Shown here: positions 34,696 to 42,751 of the stretch, piece by piece
Layout of the letters: the number at the start of each line of letters is the position of its first letter
Position numbering within the stretch: position 1 is the first letter of the stretch
NCBI GenBank assembly: GCA_025055015.1
Contig: JANWYQ010000150.1
Span: forward strand, 1 to 45,002
From: Caldilineales bacterium
GTDB lineage: Bacteria > Chloroflexota > Anaerolineae > JAAEKA01
Direction of reading: 5' to 3'
DNA length: 45,002 nucleotides
Program-made: the position numbers and the translations under genes
Notes under the pieces: model-generated
What the model saw: only the letters and a program-made list of their open reading frames with translations
Databases searched by the model: none
Told to the model about the DNA's origin: nothing

Positions 34696-35747
34696 TCTAC
34701 CTGATCCACGGCCCCGACGAGCTGTTGCGCAGCGAGGCGCTGGCCCCGCTGCGCAACGCGCTGGGCCCTGCGGAGCTGGCGGAGCTCAGCACCACCTGGT
34801 TCGACGGCCGCAAGGTCTCCCTCTCGGAGATCGTCCACGCCTGCGACGCGCTTCCCTTTCTCACCCCTCGCCGCCTGGTGATCGTGGAGGGGCTGATCGG
34901 CCGGCTGAGCCGCCGGGGAAAGGGGGAGGAGGAGGTCGAAGCGGCCGAGGAGGAGGCCACGGGTGACAGCACCGCGACAGGCCGAGACCGAGCGGCCCTG
35001 CTGGCCTACTTGCCTCAGCTGCCCGAGACCACCGACCTGGCCCTGGTGGAAAACGCAATCCTGCCCCGCGCCAACCCGGTGCTGAAGCGGGTGGAGGAGC
35101 TGGCTCGCCAGGGCCGCGCCCAGGTGGTGCTGTGCGATGCGCCGCCTCAGGCCGAGCTGCCTGCGTGGATCGTGCAACGGGCGCAGCGAAAGGGCGCAAG
35201 CATCGAGCGGGCCGCGGCGCAGGAGCTGGCCACCTACGTGGGCCGCAACCTGCGGCTGTTGGACAATGAGCTGGAGAAGCTGATAGCCTATCGCGGCGGC
35301 CAGGGCGCCATCACCCAGCGGGACGTGCGCCTGCTGACCCCCTACACCCAGGAGGCCAATGTCTTCGAGCTGGTGGACGCCATCGGTCGCCGCGACGGCC
35401 CGACCGCGCTGCGCCTGCTGCGGCAGCTGCAGCAGGGGGGTGCAGCTCCCCTCTACCTCTTGAGCATGATCGTGCGCCAGTTCCGCATCCTCCTCCAGGT
35501 GGGCGAGCTGGCAGCCCAGGGCATGGGCAAGGACGCCATCGCAGAGGCCCTCGGCCTCCATCCCTATCCCACCCAGAAGGCCATGCAACAGAGCCGTCAG
35601 TGGCGCGTGGCTGATCTGGAGGCCGTCTACGATCGCCTGCTGGCCACCGACGTGGCTATCAAGACCGGCCAGCTTCCCGACGACCTGGCTCTAGAGCTGC
35701 TGGTGATAGACCTGTGCCGGCGCGCCGCAACCTCCCCTGCCCTCTGA
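34692..35747 (+). CDS. holA: DNA polymerase III delta subunit
   Basis: 351 residues from GTG 34692. It starts VIYLIHGPDELLRSEAL (degenerate P-loop of the clamp loader delta subunit) and continues with LVIVEGLIGRL near 60, VELARQGRAQVVL-like helices, NLRLLDNELEKLIAYRG near 185, VFELVDAIGRRDGPTALRLLRQL near 235 and LLSMIVRQFRILLQV near 270. All are conserved in bacterial HolA. An insert of about 25 residues rich in Glu (RGKGEEEVEAAEEEA) is unusual. HolA opens the beta clamp for loading on DNA. Confidence 0.9.
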   Translation: MIYLIHGPDELLRSEALAPLRNALGPAELAELSTTWFDGRKVSLSEIVHACDALPFLTPRRLVIVEGLIGRLSRRGKGEEEVEAAEEEATGDSTATGRDRAALLAYLPQLPETTDLALVENAILPRANPVLKRVEELARQGRAQVVLCDAPPQAELPAWIVQRAQRKGASIERAAAQELATYVGRNLRLLDNELEKLIAYRGGQGAITQRDVRLLTPYTQEANVFELVDAIGRRDGPTALRLLRQLQQGGAAPLYLLSMIVRQFRILLQVGELAAQGMGKDAIAEALGLHPYPTQKAMQQSRQWRVADLEAVYDRLLATDVAIKTGQLPDDLALELLVIDLCRRAATSPAL

Positions 35748-35848
35748 GCCCGAGCCCGCCCCCTGGTTCGCCCTCCCTCGATCACCCCATCGTTCCAAGC
35801 CAGCCGGCGTCTACCGTCCACCGCTCGGCAGTTGCCGTCACAGCTCCC

Positions 35849-37108
35849 TCACGCCACCTCGAACTCCACCCCGCAGCGGGGGCACACCGTGTCTCCCTCG
35901 TCCACTTCTTGGCCGCACTCGGGGCAGTAGAAGCCCAGCTGAGCGCCGCAGCGGAAGCACTCGGTTGCGTCCGCCGACAGCGCGCCGCCGCACTCCGGGC
36001 AGAGGGTTGCGCCGCAGGCAGTGCACTCGTCGGCGCCTACCTCCAGCGCAGCGCCGCACACGGGGCAGGCAAAGGTGGGCAGCGCCGGTCCCTGGGCGCC
36101 ACAGCGGGGGCAAAAGGCCTCCTCCCGGTCCAGGGCCAGGCCGCACTGGGTGCACAGGCGCAGCCGACACTCCGGACAGACGCCCACGCTGCGGGGGAAC
36201 TTGGCGCTGCACGCCGGGCAGACGGTCATCTGCAGCACGCCCGCCACGTCGGTGAAGGTGGCCACCAGCCGTCCCTCCAGGTGCAGGTCGCGGCCGCAGT
36301 GGTCGCACCGCAGGGCCGGACCGAAGATCCGCTGCTGGCAACCGGGGCACACGCGCATGAAGCTGCGGCCGCAGTCGGGGCAGGTGGTAGCCGAGGCCAT
36401 GAGCAGGAAGCCGCAGGCCGGGCAGGAGAAGGTCAGGGCCAAGCCGCAGGCCGGGCAGGTCTCTGCCTCGTCGGCCACGGCCGCGCCACAGCGCGGGCAG
36501 ATAAGCTGCGCGCACATGGGGCAGACGCCGTCCTCTACGGCCACCTCGCTGCCGCAGCGCGGGCAGGCGACCACCTGGGTCGCCGGCAGCACCACGACCG
36601 CGCCGGCTGTGGCCGCCGCAGCCGCAGCCGGCGGCGTCAGCGTTGCGGCCGCAGCCGCTGGCGCCAGGTCCAGTGGCTCCAGCGCAGCGCCGCACGCAGG
36701 GCATACCTCGTCCTCCAGGTCCACCTGCGCGGAGCACCGGGGGCAGACGAGCCCAAACCGCGCGCCGCAGCTCGGACACACCAAGTCGTCCGGCTCCAGG
36801 GCGGCCCCGCACTCCGGGCACAGGTCGCCGCCGCACTGGTCGCACTGGTCGTTGCCCAGCTCCACCTCCGCGCCGCAGTGGGGGCAGGGGAAGACGAAGC
36901 GCAGGCCGCAAGAGGGACACACCTCGGCGTCCAAGGTGATCTGCGCGTCGCAGCGGGGGCAGAAGAGGTCGAACTCCACGCCGCACTGGGGACAGGCCGT
37001 GGCATACTCGTCCACCGCTGCGCCGCACGCCGGGCACAGCGCCTGCCCGCAACGGGGGCACAGGTCCACGCCGACTTCGATGGTTTGATCGCAGGTGGGA
37101 CAGTTCAC
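35849..37108 (-). CDS. Poly-zinc-ribbon protein, fifteen double-CxxC ribbons
   Basis: 419 residues built almost wholly of zinc ribbons. I count 30 CxxC motifs, that is fifteen ribbons of two CxxC each: six before and nine after an Ala/Pro linker of about 30 residues (near 150-185, APAAAAATLTPP). Typical units read CPRCGQALCPACG or CPECGGALSADATECFRCG. Such double zinc ribbons usually serve as nucleic-acid or protein docking modules; this many in one chain with no other domain is odd. The start is GTG 37108 with GGAG upstream. It lies between holA (convergent) and glgC genes, with no operon partner. No family with a known role is recognised. Confidence 0.85.
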   Translation of the reverse strand: MNCPTCDQTIEVGVDLCPRCGQALCPACGAAVDEYATACPQCGVEFDLFCPRCDAQITLDAEVCPSCGLRFVFPCPHCGAEVELGNDQCDQCGGDLCPECGAALEPDDLVCPSCGARFGLVCPRCSAQVDLEDEVCPACGAALEPLDLAPAAAAATLTPPAAAAAATAGAVVVLPATQVVACPRCGSEVAVEDGVCPMCAQLICPRCGAAVADEAETCPACGLALTFSCPACGFLLMASATTCPDCGRSFMRVCPGCQQRIFGPALRCDHCGRDLHLEGRLVATFTDVAGVLQMTVCPACSAKFPRSVGVCPECRLRLCTQCGLALDREEAFCPRCGAQGPALPTFACPVCGAALEVGADECTACGATLCPECGGALSADATECFRCGAQLGFYCPECGQEVDEGDTVCPRCGVEFEVA

Positions 37109-37195
37109 GCCGAGAAAGCTCCTAGCTCAACATCCGTCCGCAGGCGTTGAAGCTCTGCGTAGCCTGATGGCCGATCACCCCTTGCCGCGCGCCGC

Positions 37196-38446
37196 TCAAA
37201 TCGTCTCGCCGCTTCTGACTTCGTCGCCCGTGAACGCGCTGGGGGTGACGCCGGGGCGGATCACCACGTTGCGGCCGATGCGGATGCCATCCGGGATGCG
37301 GGCGCGCTTGCCCACTAGAGTGATGCCGGTGTTCAGGTTGTTGGGCATGGCGCGGTTGGGCGTGTTGTCCTCGCCCCAACCCACGCACGCGCCTGCACCG
37401 ATCACGGCCCGCTTGTCCAATATGGCGCGGTCCACCACCGCCCCGCGGCCGATCACGGCGCCGTTCATCACGATGGAGTCGCTGACGTGGGCCTCCGCCT
37501 CGACGACAGCGCCGGGGCCAATGATGGAGCGCTCGACGCGGCCGTAGACCTGGCAGCCGTCGCACAGCAAGCTGCCGTCGGTCTGCGCCTCGGGGCCAAT
37601 GAAGGCGGGTGGAAGCTGTTCGCTGCGGGTGTGGATGACCCATTCGGGGTCGTACAGGTCCAAGGCCGGCGTCTCGGCCAGCAGGGCCATGTTGGCCTCC
37701 CAGTAGGCCTGGACCGTGCCGGCGTCCATCCAGTAGCCGTCGAAGGTGTAGGCGTAGAGCCGTCGCTCGGCGGCCAACATCCCCGGCAGCACGTCGCGGC
37801 CGAAGTCCACGGCGGTAGCGCCTGGGCCGGTCAGCCACTCCACCAGCACCGGGTGTTTAAAGGCGTAGATGCCCATGGAGGCCAGCCGGCTGGTGGTGCG
37901 CCGGGGCTTCTCCTCGAAGCGGATGACGCGACCGGTGCTGTCCGCGGCCACCATGCCGAAGCGATAGGTCTCGTGGGGGCTGACCGCGCGCACGGCGATG
38001 GTGCAGTCTGCGTCCCGTTCCTCGTGGAAGCGCAGCAGCGGCCGATAGTCCATCTTGTAGATGTGGTCGCCGGCCAGGATCAGCACGGTGTCTGCGCGCG
38101 CCTCGGCGATGAAGTCCAGGTTAAAGCGCAGCGCGTCGGCGGTGCCCCGCTGCCAGGCTCCCGTCTCGCCCGGCGTGCTGATGTACGGCTGCAGCAGGCT
38201 GACGCCGCCCACCGCGCGGTCCAGGTCCCACGGCTTGCCCACGCCGATGTGGTCGTTCAGCGAGCGGGGCTTGTACTGGGTGAGCACGCCGACGTGGAAG
38301 ATGCCGGAGTTGACGCAGTTGGACAGGGTGAAGTCAATCAGGCGATACTTGCCGCCGAAGGGGATGGCCGGCTCGGCCCGCTCCGCGGTCAACACGCTCA
38401 ACGCCGGGTTGGCGCCGCCGGCCAGGATCATGGCTAACACGCGCAT
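37196..38446 (-). CDS. GlgC paralogue lacking key loop residues (probable modulatory ADP-glucose pyrophosphorylase subunit)
   Basis: 416 residues, GlgC along its whole length: [43 protein letters not shown] (Asp of the metal site kept), RFEEKPRR and a C-terminal beta-helix with [14 protein letters not shown]. But the catalytic start is [19 protein letters not shown], where active enzymes have AGGxGTRL...RAKPA: the Arg of GTR is lost and the Lys of RAKP is Glu. In plant large subunits, changes at these two positions make the subunit regulatory. It follows the intact GlgC gene by 12 bases with GGAGGTG before its ATG, so the two are made together and could form mixed tetramers, as in GlgC/GlgD of Bacillus. 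Confidence 0.87.
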   Translation of the reverse strand: MRVLAMILAGGANPALSVLTAERAEPAIPFGGKYRLIDFTLSNCVNSGIFHVGVLTQYKPRSLNDHIGVGKPWDLDRAVGGVSLLQPYISTPGETGAWQRGTADALRFNLDFIAEARADTVLILAGDHIYKMDYRPLLRFHEERDADCTIAVRAVSPHETYRFGMVAADSTGRVIRFEEKPRRTTSRLASMGIYAFKHPVLVEWLTGPGATAVDFGRDVLPGMLAAERRLYAYTFDGYWMDAGTVQAYWEANMALLAETPALDLYDPEWVIHTRSEQLPPAFIGPEAQTDGSLLCDGCQVYGRVERSIIGPGAVVEAEAHVSDSIVMNGAVIGRGAVVDRAILDKRAVIGAGACVGWGEDNTPNRAMPNNLNTGITLVGKRARIPDGIRIGRNVVIRPGVTPSAFTGDEVRSGETI

Positions 38447-38458
38447 GGGGGCACCTCC

Positions 38459-39721
38459 TCACACCGTCTCGCCGCTGGGCACGTGGTCGCCGAAGGGCGC
38501 GAAGTCCCCCTCGTCCACGCCGGCGTTCACCAGCACGTTGCGGCCCAGGCGCAGGTTGGGCGGCAGGTGGGCGCCCTTGCCGATCACGCTGATGCCGGCG
38601 TAGAGCTTGTCGGGCTGCCGCTTGTTGGGGGTGTGCAGGTCGTCGCCGAAGCCGATGAGGGCGCCGGAGCCGATCACCACCTGCTTGTCCACCACCACCC
38701 GGTCCAGGACCGCGCCTGGACCGATCCAGGTGTCGTTCATCACCACCGACTTGCGCACCACTGCGCCGGGGGAGACGTACACGCCGGGGGAGAGCACCGA
38801 CTCCTCCACATGGCCGCGCACTACGCAGCCGTTACAGAGCAGGCTGCGCACCACCCGCGCCTGAGGTCCCAGCTTCACCGGCGGCCGCTCCTGGCTGCGG
38901 GTGAGGATCGGCCACGAGCTGTCGTAGAGCTTCAGCGGCGCGTTGGGGTCCAGCAGCTCCATGCTGGTTTGCCAGTAGCTCTCGATGGTGCCCACGTCCA
39001 CCCAGTAGCCGTCGAAGCGATAGGCGAAGGCGCGGCTGTCGGCGATCATGTCGGGGATGACGTGCTTGCCGAAGTCCAGGTCGGGGTGTTGCTCGGCCCC
39101 CCGCTTTAGCCGTTGTTCCAGCACGTCGGCGTTGAACACGTAGATGCCCATGGAAGCCAGGGTGCCCTTGTCCCGCTCCTTGGGCTTCTCGTAGAACGCC
39201 GTGATGCGGCTGTCGGCGTCCACGGTCATGATGCCGAAGCGGTCGGTCTCCTCCAGGGGCACCTCCATGACGGCCACGGTCAGGTCGGCCCGCTTCTCGT
39301 TGTGGAAGCGCAGCATCTTGGCGTAGTCCATCTTGTAGATGTGGTCGCCGCCCAACACCAGCACCCGGTCGGCCCGCAGCTCGTGGACGTAGTCCAGGTT
39401 TTGGAGCACGGCGTCGGCGGTGCCGCGGTACCAGACCTGGGTGCCGCCGCCGGTCTGGTAGGGCTGCAGCAGGCGCACGCCGCCGGTGGCCCGGTCTAGG
39501 TCCCACGGCCGGCCGATGCCGATGTGCTCGTTGAGGGAGTGAGGACGGTACTGGGTGAGGACGGCCACGTTGTAGATGCCGGAGTTCACGCAGTTGGAGA
39601 GGGTGAAGTCAATGATGCGGTATTTGCCGGCGAAGGGCACCGACGGCTTGGCGCGACGTTCGGACAGCACCGTGAGGCGGGTGCCTGCGCCGCCGGCCAT
39701 GATCATGGCTACGACGTTCAT
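38459..39721 (-). CDS. glgC: Glucose-1-phosphate adenylyltransferase (ADP-glucose pyrophosphorylase)
   Basis: 420 residues with intact signature [20 protein letters not shown] and [27 protein letters not shown] (metal-binding Asp) and [11 protein letters not shown] (glucose-1-phosphate Lys) follow, with the C-terminal left-handed beta-helix ([26 protein letters not shown] type repeats). It makes ADP-glucose for glycogen. Its promoter lies within the end of the methyltransferase gene, so it is independently controlled. Downstream is the paralogue with the altered catalytic loop. Confidence 0.96.
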   Translation of the reverse strand: MNVVAMIMAGGAGTRLTVLSERRAKPSVPFAGKYRIIDFTLSNCVNSGIYNVAVLTQYRPHSLNEHIGIGRPWDLDRATGGVRLLQPYQTGGGTQVWYRGTADAVLQNLDYVHELRADRVLVLGGDHIYKMDYAKMLRFHNEKRADLTVAVMEVPLEETDRFGIMTVDADSRITAFYEKPKERDKGTLASMGIYVFNADVLEQRLKRGAEQHPDLDFGKHVIPDMIADSRAFAYRFDGYWVDVGTIESYWQTSMELLDPNAPLKLYDSSWPILTRSQERPPVKLGPQARVVRSLLCNGCVVRGHVEESVLSPGVYVSPGAVVRKSVVMNDTWIGPGAVLDRVVVDKQVVIGSGALIGFGDDLHTPNKRQPDKLYAGISVIGKGAHLPPNLRLGRNVLVNAGVDEGDFAPFGDHVPSGETV

Positions 39722-39806
39722 GGGGACCGGTCTCCTGCGGGTTCAAGTCGCCGCTGAGCAGGGGAGGCGCAGCGGAGGGGAAAGAGGACGGGCAGGAACA
39801 GCAGAG

Positions 39807-39835
39807 ATTGTAGCACCGGCGCCGCGAAAGGTCAA
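39807..39835 (-). promoter_or_regulatory. Promoter of the glgC pair, overlapping the methyltransferase stop
   Basis: On the minus strand TTGACC (39830-39835), 17 bases, TACAAT (39807-39812) with TGC before it. The -35 overlaps the TGA stop of the methyltransferase gene (39832-39834). The leader is about 80 bases. Confidence 0.65.
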
Positions 39836-40749
39836 TCGAGGCGGGCCTCGGCCGCGCCCGCTGCTTCGGTGCGACGCCGAAAGGCCGCAATGCGCTCCTC
39901 AGCCAGCCGCACGTAGTCCGGGTTGACCTCGTAGCCCACGTATTGGCGACCGGACTCCAGGGCTGCGATGGCCGTGGAGCCGCTGCCCATGAAGGGGTCT
40001 AGCACGACGTCGTCGCTGTAGGTGTAGAGCTGGATCAGGCGGTAGGGCAGCTCCACGGGGAAAGGCGCCGGGTGGCCCACCTTCTGGGCCGACTCGGGGT
40101 TGAAGGTCCACACCGACTTGGTCCACTCCATGAACTGGTCCCGGGTGATGGTGTTCCTCTTGCCGGGCGGGCGTTTGCGGCTAAAGGAGCCCTTGGAGAA
40201 GACCAGGATGTACTCGTGGGTGTCTCGCAGCACGGGGTTGGCAGCCGACTGCCAGCTTCCCCAGGCCATGGAGACGCCGGCGCCGGCGCCTTTGTGCCAG
40301 ATGATCTCCCCGCGCATCAGGTAGCCGAGCTCCAGCATCATCTGGGAGACCAGGTCGGAGAGGGGAATGTATGGCTTGCGGCCCAGGTTGGCGACGTTGA
40401 CGCACGCCCGGCCTCCGTGCACCAGCACGCGATAGGTCTCGGCGAACACGCGGCGGAGCAGATCCAGGTACTCTGCCAAGGTCATGTCCTGGTCGTACTC
40501 CTTGGTCACGTTGTAGGGGGGCGAGGTGACCATCAGGTGCACCGAGTGATCGGGAAGCTCCGCCATGCGCTCGGCGCTGCCCAGGCGGATGGTGTTGGCG
40601 CACTGGGGTGGGAAGGGGTTGTCGGGGACCGGCGCGGAGGCGCGTCCATCGGCCAGGCCGGCGTAGAGGCGAGAGCGGTAGTAGGGCGAGGAGTCGTGGC
40701 TGATGCGCGAGGTGGTGCCGAAGGCGCTGGTTCGAGAGCCCTTTTTCAT
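39832..40749 (-). CDS. Solitary DNA methyltransferase, beta class (probably N4-cytosine)
   Basis: 305 residues from ATG 40749. The catalytic motif TSPPYNV (motif IV, 75-81) precedes the AdoMet motif [13 protein letters not shown] (251-263), the order of beta-class amino-methyltransferases. SPPY is more common in N4-cytosine than in N6-adenine enzymes, but both occur. IWHKGAGAG near 150 and VWTFNPES near 214 fit the class. No restriction endonuclease gene is adjacent, so it may be an orphan methylase with a regulatory role or part of a split system. I rejected a longer frame to 40941, which has no homology. Confidence 0.85.
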   Translation of the reverse strand: MKKGSRTSAFGTTSRISHDSSPYYRSRLYAGLADGRASAPVPDNPFPPQCANTIRLGSAERMAELPDHSVHLMVTSPPYNVTKEYDQDMTLAEYLDLLRRVFAETYRVLVHGGRACVNVANLGRKPYIPLSDLVSQMMLELGYLMRGEIIWHKGAGAGVSMAWGSWQSAANPVLRDTHEYILVFSKGSFSRKRPPGKRNTITRDQFMEWTKSVWTFNPESAQKVGHPAPFPVELPYRLIQLYTYSDDVVLDPFMGSGSTAIAALESGRQYVGYEVNPDYVRLAEERIAAFRRRTEAAGAAEARLD

Positions 40750-41066
40750 CGGTGGGTGCCTGGTCGCTGGCGGCGGCTGAGGGATGGGCTGCGCGCTGCC
40801 GCCTATTTTAGCGCAAGCCAGACGGCGTGGCAACTCGATCTTGTCCGGCGAGCTCGGACTGCCGACGCAGCACAGGCGGCGAGTCCGTGGCGTGGTGTCG
40901 CAAAAAGTGCAACCCGGCGGACGCAAATATGGTTTTGTCAAAACTACCGGAGGAGAATTAAGATGTACTTGATCGGTTTTTCCGGCCTTCCTCCTTATAA
41001 TGGGGGCAGTGTTGTCCGTTTACCAGTGAAGCCCATTCATCGTCCATGGCCCATCCTTGTTGAAGC
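40750..41066. other. Divergent intergenic region before the mannitol operon (317 bases)
   Basis: From the methyltransferase start the sequence is GC-rich to about 40915. It then becomes AT-rich: ACGCAAATATGGTTT (40921-40935), a strong ribosome site (GGAGGAG, 40950-40956) with ATG 40963 of a 65-codon frame, and TATAAT at 40996-41001. No convincing protein or RNA gene beyond that frame. Confidence 0.65.
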
Positions 41067-41160
41067 ATGGAAGACTTATCTAGTCGGCAACGCGCAGTGC
41101 TGCGCTTTCTCCTCGGCGCCCAGCGGCCGGTCAGCACAGCTGAGCTGGCTGCGGAGTTAG
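40963..41160 (+). CDS. Possible 65-residue leader peptide overlapping mtlR
   Basis: GGAGGAGAATTAAG precedes ATG 40963, a better ribosome site than the one of the main regulator gene. The frame (MYLIGFSGLPPYNGGSVVRL...) runs to 41160 and overlaps the first 31 codons of the regulator in another frame. The product has no recognisable domain. It could control regulator translation, or be what remains of a displaced 5' end. It competes with the TATAAT at 40996, which would lie inside it. Confidence 0.3.
   Translation: MYLIGFSGLPPYNGGSVVRLPVKPIHRPWPILVEAWKTYLVGNAQCCAFSSAPSGRSAQLSWLRS
40996..41001 (+). promoter_or_regulatory. -10 element before mtlR
   Basis: TATAAT, 65 bases before the regulator ATG. 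No good -35 is present (TCGGTT at 17 bases), as is common for activator-dependent promoters. Confidence 0.4.
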
Positions 41161-42626
41161 ACCTAACCCCTCGCCAGGTGAGCTACTGTCTGAAGCAGCT
41201 CGTTCCCTGGCTGGCCGAGCGGGGCTGTGGTTTGATCACCCGGCCGGGTGTCGGGATCACGGTCGAGGCGACGACAGAACAGCGGCATGCTCTGAACAAC
41301 GAGCTTGGGCTAAACTTCCCCTTGCGCTACGTGCACACCGCCGAGCAGCGACAACAACTGCTGGCCCTCCTTCTCACAGCGGCTGCCGAGCCGTACATCC
41401 TGCACCAGCTTCAGCAGATCACGGGGGTCTCCCGGTCCACGGTGCTGGCAGACTTGGACGCCGTGGAGGCGTGGCTGCGCACCCATCAGCTGCGCTTGGA
41501 TCGGCGGCGCAACTATGGCTTCTCGGTGGAGGGTGCAGAGACGCGGCGACGCCAGGCGCTCGCTGCCTGGTTGTGGGGTCACTTGCCTTGGCCTAATCCC
41601 GTGGTGAGAGTGAACCACCAGGAAGGGCTCTACTTTGGCTTGAGCGCCGATCCCACGGCGCCGCCCATGGTGGCGATGGCACAAAACCTGGTGCAGCGCT
41701 GTAACCCCCGATCGGCGCTGCGCTATGTGGCTGAGCTAGAGGCTAGCTTAGGCGGCCGCTTTAGCGATGACGGCGCGCTCTTCCTGGCGCTGGTGCTGGC
41801 CGTTCAAGGGTACCGGTTAGCCACACGACACCCGGTGGCCCTGCCGACCGACGTGACGGAGCGTTTGCGGTCCGTGGCCCTGTGGCCCGGGGTCGAGAAG
41901 GTGGGAAGGCGCCTTGCCTGGACGCTGGCCAGCGAGTGGCGGGATGAGGAGACCGCCTACCTGACCATGTACGTCCTGGCCACCCCTCGCACCGAGCGAT
42001 GGCCGGGCGATCTCGAGAGCCAGACCTCTTTTGAGGAGATCACGCAGCATCTGATGCAGCGGATCGCCGGCGCCTTTGGGCTGGCCAACCTGGCCCATGA
42101 CGCCACCCTTCGCGATGGCCTGTTGCTTCACCTGGTGCCGGCCTACTATCGGCGGGTGTTCGACCTGTGGTTCCCGCCGATGGCGCCAGCCGAGGGGCCG
42201 CGCCACGTGCCTGCCCACCAGCATCGTTTAGCCTACGAGCTGGCCTTGGAGGTCCACAGCCGCACGGGAGTCATGATCCCCATGGATGAGGTGGAGAACA
42301 TCGCCATGCTGCTAGAGGCCGCGCTGATCCGAGAGCGGCCAGCTGCGGTGCAGCAGATCTTGGTGGTCTGTCCCAGCGGCATGGCCACGGCACAGCTCTT
42401 GGTGGCGCGGCTGAAGGCCCGCTTTCCGCACATGGGTACTCTTGTTGTGCGATCCTTGCGCCAGCTAACCGCCCACGACATGGAGAGCGCGGACCTAGTG
42501 ATTACCACGTTGCCTCTGCCTGAACATCTGGTGGGCGAACACCAGGTGATCCAGGTCCATCCGTCGCTGCCGACAGAGGATGTGCAGCGCATCACCTACT
42601 GGTTGCAGACTCGCAGTCACAAGTAA
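41067..42626 (+). CDS. mtlR: MtlR-type PTS regulator (HTH, PRD, EIIB domains)
   Basis: 519 residues. Two helix-turn-helix parts (about 5-60, VSTAELAAELDLTPRQVSYC; and about 95-150, [20 protein letters not shown]) are followed by two PTS-regulation domains (about 190-305 and 315-420). An EIIB(Gat-like) domain (430-519) has the phospho-Cys435 in VVCPSGMATA. The EIIA domain usual at the end of MtlR is absent. Of the four usual PRD histidines only His355 (LLLHLVPAYYRR) is evident; the others appear as Val243, Tyr302 and Leu415 or so. It likely activates the mannitol genes downstream in response to HPr and IIB/IIA phosphorylation. Confidence 0.85.
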   Translation: MEDLSSRQRAVLRFLLGAQRPVSTAELAAELDLTPRQVSYCLKQLVPWLAERGCGLITRPGVGITVEATTEQRHALNNELGLNFPLRYVHTAEQRQQLLALLLTAAAEPYILHQLQQITGVSRSTVLADLDAVEAWLRTHQLRLDRRRNYGFSVEGAETRRRQALAAWLWGHLPWPNPVVRVNHQEGLYFGLSADPTAPPMVAMAQNLVQRCNPRSALRYVAELEASLGGRFSDDGALFLALVLAVQGYRLATRHPVALPTDVTERLRSVALWPGVEKVGRRLAWTLASEWRDEETAYLTMYVLATPRTERWPGDLESQTSFEEITQHLMQRIAGAFGLANLAHDATLRDGLLLHLVPAYYRRVFDLWFPPMAPAEGPRHVPAHQHRLAYELALEVHSRTGVMIPMDEVENIAMLLEAALIRERPAAVQQILVVCPSGMATAQLLVARLKARFPHMGTLVVRSLRQLTAHDMESADLVITTLPLPEHLVGEHQVIQVHPSLPTEDVQRITYWLQTRSHK

Positions 42627-42751
42627 CGCCGGCCGTTACTGACGATAGGAGAGCGCGGCCTCTCCGCCGATTGCCTCTGGCCAAGGTAACCGGCAAAAGT
42701 GTCGCACCGTCGCCCATTTCCTCTCATCGTCACTTTTCCGGAGGTCCAAGC

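Noticed and set aside
35714..37150. 478-codon plus-strand frame opposite the zinc-ribbon gene
   Set aside because: Its repetitive composition only mirrors the CxxC repeats of the real gene.
40750..40941. N-terminal extension of the methyltransferase
   Set aside because: The extra 64 residues are Pro/Arg/Cys-rich with no similarity to methyltransferases, and the frame overlaps the AT-rich control region of the mannitol operon.
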